Shown: positions 61,060 to 64,000 of the stretch, one piece after another
Layout: the number at the start of each line of letters is the position of its first letter
Position numbering within the stretch: the first letter of the stretch is position 1
From: CAVXUB01 sp963764805
GTDB taxonomy: Bacteria; Actinomycetota; Acidimicrobiia; Acidimicrobiales; Bog-793
Length of the DNA: 64,000 nucleotides
Direction of reading: 5' to 3'
Assembly (NCBI GenBank): GCA_963764805.1
Contig: CAVXUB010000001.1
Location: 310,001 to 374,000 of the forward strand
The notes under the pieces: model-generated
What the model was told of the DNA's origin: nothing
Seen by the model: only the letters and a program-made list of their open reading frames with translations
The model's database searches: none
Position numbers and translations under genes: made by a program

Positions 61060-61895
61060 AGGCGGACACGCCCTTTGCTGAGCAGGCGGTGAAGCAGTAC
61101 TTGTCTGAGTTGGACCGGGCACTTGCCGTGCTTCCGTCGAGACAGGCAGCAGAGCTGCGCGAGCAGATCGAAGCCCACGTCGAAGACACCTTGGCGGCGG
61201 GTGCCGGCGCCGGCGAAGTCGCCCGCATGCTCGCAAGGTTGGGTCCGCCTGATGTCGTGGTTCGCGAGGCGTCAGCAGATCATCAGCCGTCGGCGTGGCG
61301 ACGACTCCGCCGTGTCCCGTGGTGGGGCTGGGTGCTGGTGGCGCTCACACTCGCCATCGCCGGGTCGTCGATCGGGTTGTTCGAGTACATCGACGCGCAG
61401 CGCACCGCTCCCCCGCTCACCTTCGCCGGTACGTCCGGCTGGTTGTACCCGCAGGATTGGAGTCATGCCGTGGACACCCAAGCCGACGGCGCCAGTCAGT
61501 CCACCGCGCCGATCCGGTCGGGGCAGGTGCAGGGCTTCCTGATCTCGATCCGGAACCCGAGCAGCTGGAACGAGACGGTGCTCGGGTTGGAGTACGACTT
61601 CGGGCCCGGTGGGCCTGGCATGACAGTTCGGGTCGGCGACTCCGCGAGCATCGAGCGGGGAGGCAGCGCCATGCCTGGGACGAAGTTCATACTCCCGGCG
61701 ACGATCCCGCCGGGCGGCATCCGAATGCTCCGGCTCGTGTGGAAGTCCACGACGTGCCTCGAGGGCGGCGGTGCACAGGGGATCAACCAGATCTACTTGG
61801 AGGTGAAAGTCGGCTGGGTCACGCGCACGGAGGTGATCCAGCTGCCCACTGAGTTCGCGCTCTCGGGGCCGAGCCGTTCGGGCTCGTGCATTTAG
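61056..61895 (+). CDS. DUF1700/HAAS-like membrane protein coupled to PadR
   Basis: 279 residues from ATG 61056. The N-terminal helical region (FAEQAVKQYLSELDRALAVL, then AHVEDTLAAGAGAGEVARML and GPPDVVV) matches the HAAS/DUF1700 module found after PadR genes. One membrane helix (WWGWVLVALTLAIAGSSIGL) and an extracytoplasmic beta domain with two Cys (STTCLEGG, GSCI) follow. It may be a sensor or effector whose level is controlled by PadR. Confidence 0.75.
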   Translation: MKADTPFAEQAVKQYLSELDRALAVLPSRQAAELREQIEAHVEDTLAAGAGAGEVARMLARLGPPDVVVREASADHQPSAWRRLRRVPWWGWVLVALTLAIAGSSIGLFEYIDAQRTAPPLTFAGTSGWLYPQDWSHAVDTQADGASQSTAPIRSGQVQGFLISIRNPSSWNETVLGLEYDFGPGGPGMTVRVGDSASIERGGSAMPGTKFILPATIPPGGIRMLRLVWKSTTCLEGGGAQGINQIYLEVKVGWVTRTEVIQLPTEFALSGPSRSGSCI

Positions 61896-62368
61896 TCGCC
61901 CTCATCGCTGCGCCACGGCGGCTGGGGCGGCGCTGAGACCAGCGCTCGGCGCAGCAATGCGAGCAACTGGCGGCGCTCGGTCACGGTCAGGCCGCCGAGG
62001 ATCTCGTCCTCGACCCGGCCGGCCGCTCGCTTGGCTTGATCGAGTGCCCGGCGCCCCTTCGGCGTGATCGTGACCTCCCAGGCGCGTCGGTCGCCGGGCC
62101 GCCGCCGGCGCTCGGCGAGCCCGCCTGACTCGAGCTCGTTGACGAGGCTGACCATGGCGCTCGGATCGATGGCCATATCGGCGCTGAGCTGCTGCTGGAT
62201 CACGCCCTCTCGAGCGCCCAGCACGTTCAGGACGCCAAACGTCGCGGTGGTGAGGCCCATCGTCTTCAGCGCTTCTGCTGTCCGGGTGTGGCAAGCCCGC
62301 CAGAGTCGGAAGAACAGCTGCCCGGCGAACTCCGTCACTTCAGCGTCGTGCGACAGTGCGGCGGCCAT
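61892..62368 (-). CDS. MarR-family transcriptional regulator
   Basis: 158 residues with the MarR winged helix: FGVLNVLGAREGVIQQQLSA, DPSAMVSLVNELESGGLAER and RRRPGDRRAWEVTITPKGRR (the wing). It converges on the preceding gene with a four-base overlap of their 3' ends. It probably senses phenolic or oxidative ligands; no target gene is obvious. Confidence 0.9.
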   Translation of the reverse strand: MAAALSHDAEVTEFAGQLFFRLWRACHTRTAEALKTMGLTTATFGVLNVLGAREGVIQQQLSADMAIDPSAMVSLVNELESGGLAERRRRPGDRRAWEVTITPKGRRALDQAKRAAGRVEDEILGGLTVTERRQLLALLRRALVSAPPQPPWRSDEGD

Positions 62369-62487
62369 GCCGAGAGGTTACCACGGATTCATGGCTCCCA
62401 TCTATGATGGCTTGACAGGATCATTGCCAGTGACTATTATTGGAGTTCATCAACAATATCCGAGCCCTCAACCTGAAGGGAGGATTC

Positions 62488-62956
62488 GTGAGCACCACCA
62501 CCCAGCGCTCTACGAGGTCCGTGGCAGGCGATCGCTCCGATCGGTTCACGGACGACGAACGGGCAGCCATGAGAGACCGCGCCCGGGAGCTGAAGGCGAC
62601 TGCGCGCCGAGGCGGCGCGAAGCCGGACCTGGAGGCCGACCTGCTGGCCAAGATCGCCGAGATGCCGGAGGATGATCGGATCATGGCCGAGCGGCTCCAC
62701 GTCATCATCAGGGAGGTCGCTCCAGAGCTCTCGCCACGCACCTGGTACGGGATGCCTGCCTATGCCAACGACGGCAACGTCGTCTGCTTCTTCCAGAGCG
62801 CGCACAAGTTCAAGACGCGCTGACGCGACGCTCGGTTTCAGCGACAAGGCGGCCCTCGACGAGGACGGGATGTGGCCAGTCACGTACGCGCTGCACCGGC
62901 TGTCGCCTCGCGAGGAAGGCAGGATCCGAGACCTCGTGAAGCAAGCGGTCCGCTGA
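62488..62956 (+). pseudogene. DUF1801 protein (one-base frameshift)
   Basis: GTG 62488 with AAGGGAGG upstream. The frame reads LLAKIAEMPEDDRIMAERLH, then LSPRTWYGMPAYANDGNVVC, FFQSAHKFKTR before a TGA. One base further the sequence continues ATLGFSDKAALDEDGMWPVT, YALHRLSPREEGRIRDLVKQ to 62956. Removing one G in the CGCTGACGCG word restores a complete DUF1801 (iron-chaperone fold) protein. Length is 3n+1. This is a disrupted gene outside the mobile element. Confidence 0.8.
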
Positions 62957-63063
62957 TCGCTCCCACGATTTCTTAGGCCAACTTGTCGATTCTGGCGCCA
63001 GCCGTTCGACGCTCTTACGAGTGAGGCGATCGGCGCCTCGCCAGTGACAAGGAGAGCCACACC

Positions 63064-63405
63064 ATGCGTTTCCTCGGATACACGTTGGCCAACGAGTCGG
63101 AACTGCCGACCGAGCCTCCGTCACCGGAGCTGTACGAGCAGATGGGGCGTTTCGTGGAGGAGGCCACGAGGGCCGGAGTGATCGTCGCCACGGGCGGGAT
63201 CGCCCCGACCGCGGCAGGTGCCCGCATCGCCCTGAAGGAAGGCGAGTACACCGTCATCGACGGCCCGTTCGTCGAGGCGAAGGAGCTTGTCGGCGGTTGG
63301 GCCCTGATGGAGTGCCGTGACCTGGCCGAAGCCGTCGAGTGGTCGAAGCGGTTTCTCGCAGTGCTCGGCGAGGGAGAGGTCAGGGTCCGGCCCGTCTCGG
63401 GCTGA
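63064..63405 (+). CDS. YCII-family (DGPF-domain) protein
   Basis: 113 residues with MRFLGYTLANESELPTEPPS, GVIVATGGIAPTAAGARIAL and VIDGPFVEAKELVGGWALME; the DGPF-like motif and the final strand are family-typical. These ferredoxin-like proteins are consistently encoded next to an ECF sigma factor, as here (37 bp), and are thought to act in its signalling. Confidence 0.9.
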   Translation: MRFLGYTLANESELPTEPPSPELYEQMGRFVEEATRAGVIVATGGIAPTAAGARIALKEGEYTVIDGPFVEAKELVGGWALMECRDLAEAVEWSKRFLAVLGEGEVRVRPVSG

Positions 63406-63441
63406 AGCCAAGCGTCTCATGGCGGTGGTTGAATCGGGTGC

Positions 63442-64000
63442 GTGCCGGTAGCCGATCCGACCACCGCCGTTGAGACCGTTTTCCGGATGGAGTTCCCGCG
63501 CGTCGTCGCCACGTTGACGCGGATGACCGGTGACATCGACCTTGCCGAGGAGCTGGCACAGGAGGCGCTCGTCGACGCCCTCCGTCAGTGGCCACGCGAC
63601 GGCGTGCCGGGCAATCCCGGCGCCTGGCTCACCGCGGTCGGTAAGCGCAAGGCGGTCGACCGCTTCCGGCGCGATCGGAAGTTGGCCGAGAAGTACACCC
63701 TGCTCATGAACACCCTCGAGCGAGACAGCACGAGCCCCGAAACGCTTCCCGAGATAGGCGAGGACACGCTCGACGACGACCGGCTGCGCCTCATCTTCGT
63801 CGCCTGCCACCCCCTCCTGCCGGTCGTATCGCGGGTTGCGCTCACGCTGCGGCTCGTGGCCGGCCTCACGACGGCCGAGATCGCCCGTGCCTACGTCGTC
63901 CCCGAACCGACGATCGCCCAGCGCATCGTCCGCGCCAAGCGGACGATCGCCGACGCAGCCGTCCCCTTCGAAGTCCCCGAACCCGAGGAGCGCGCGGCGC
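63442..64000 (+). CDS. ECF sigma factor of the YCII-linked type (partial)
   Basis: Starts at GTG 63442 (VPVADPTTAVETVFRMEFPR) and runs off the window. Region 2 is VVATLTRMTGDIDLAEELAQ, ALVDALRQWP with PGAWLTAVGKRKAVDRFRRD; region 4 is VALTLRLVAGLTTAEIARAY, VVPEPTIAQRIVRAK. This is the large DUF6596-type sigma24 family paired with YCII proteins; the C-terminal SnoaL/TPR-like extension should lie to the right. Confidence 0.9.
   Translation, partial: MPVADPTTAVETVFRMEFPRVVATLTRMTGDIDLAEELAQEALVDALRQWPRDGVPGNPGAWLTAVGKRKAVDRFRRDRKLAEKYTLLMNTLERDSTSPETLPEIGEDTLDDDRLRLIFVACHPLLPVVSRVALTLRLVAGLTTAEIARAYVVPEPTIAQRIVRAKRTIADAAVPFEVPEPEERAA

Overview
The window is high-GC actinobacterial DNA. Evidence for this is the GC-rich codon usage with GTG/TTG starts, the RDD/SpoIIM/DUF58/MoxR/DUF4350/DUF4129 membrane cluster, SigE-type ECF sigma factors, an Eis-type acetyltransferase, a hopanoid-type phosphorylase and a RepSA/TraSA-type integrative element. 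The exact class cannot be fixed from sequence alone; an uncultured Acidimicrobiia-like or related actinobacterium would fit.

Region 1 (1-22.7 kb) is chromosomal backbone with light mobile traffic. It starts with a PIN-type toxin/antitoxin pair and a tyrosine integrase beside tRNA-Arg(CCT), whose 3' end is triplicated. A DUF433/DUF5615 toxin/antitoxin pair follows. Then come an Eis-like acetyltransferase, a VOC protein, a WYL regulator coupled to a nucleoside-phosphorylase-like gene, an acyl-CoA dehydrogenase, a DUF4097 protein with a HicB-like regulator, an L,D-transpeptidase-like lipoprotein, tRNA-Ser(GCT), an ABC-F ATPase, the MoxR/DUF58 cluster and a YgjP-type metallopeptidase.

Region 2 (22,735-56,858) is an integrated element of about 34 kb inserted in tRNA-Arg(ACG). 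It is bounded by perfect 43-bp direct repeats that run from the anticodon loop to just past the acceptor stem. Reading inward from the left end: a frameshifted tyrosine integrase, then a convergent, completely overlapping minus-strand operon. In transcription order the operon is SCO3933-like regulator, TraSA/FtsK translocase, RepSA replication initiator, NlpC/P60 wall hydrolase, DUF6112 pilin-like peptide, VirB8/TcpC-like protein, SCO6881 (VirB6-like), SCO6880, VirB4-like ATPase and excisionase. It therefore combines the replication/FtsK logic of an actinomycete ICE with type-IV-secretion-like parts. A divergent gene encodes an unusual membrane-tethered SARP/BTAD-type regulator. Behind it lies lower-GC cargo: IS21 and IS3 remnants, an OLD-type ATPase-TOPRIM nuclease, IS630 and a deletion derivative of it, a D-glutamate-cyclase-like gene paired with a two-TM protein, an EcoRI-type methyltransferase with a DUF262-HNH nuclease, a seven-repeat secreted propeller, and an SDR/TetR/alcohol-dehydrogenase block framed by two copies of a roughly 372-bp repeat.

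Region 3 (56.9-64 kb) is backbone again: an ECF sigma factor coupled to a membrane-anchored seven-repeat propeller, CutA, an Imm5-like protein, a PadR regulator with its membrane partner, MarR, a DUF1801 protein, and a YCII/ECF-sigma pair running off the end.

A recurring oddity is single-base frameshifts in otherwise well-conserved genes. Many of the disrupted genes have a net length of 3n+1. They are concentrated in the element but not confined to it, so decay and base-insertion sequence error are both possible.
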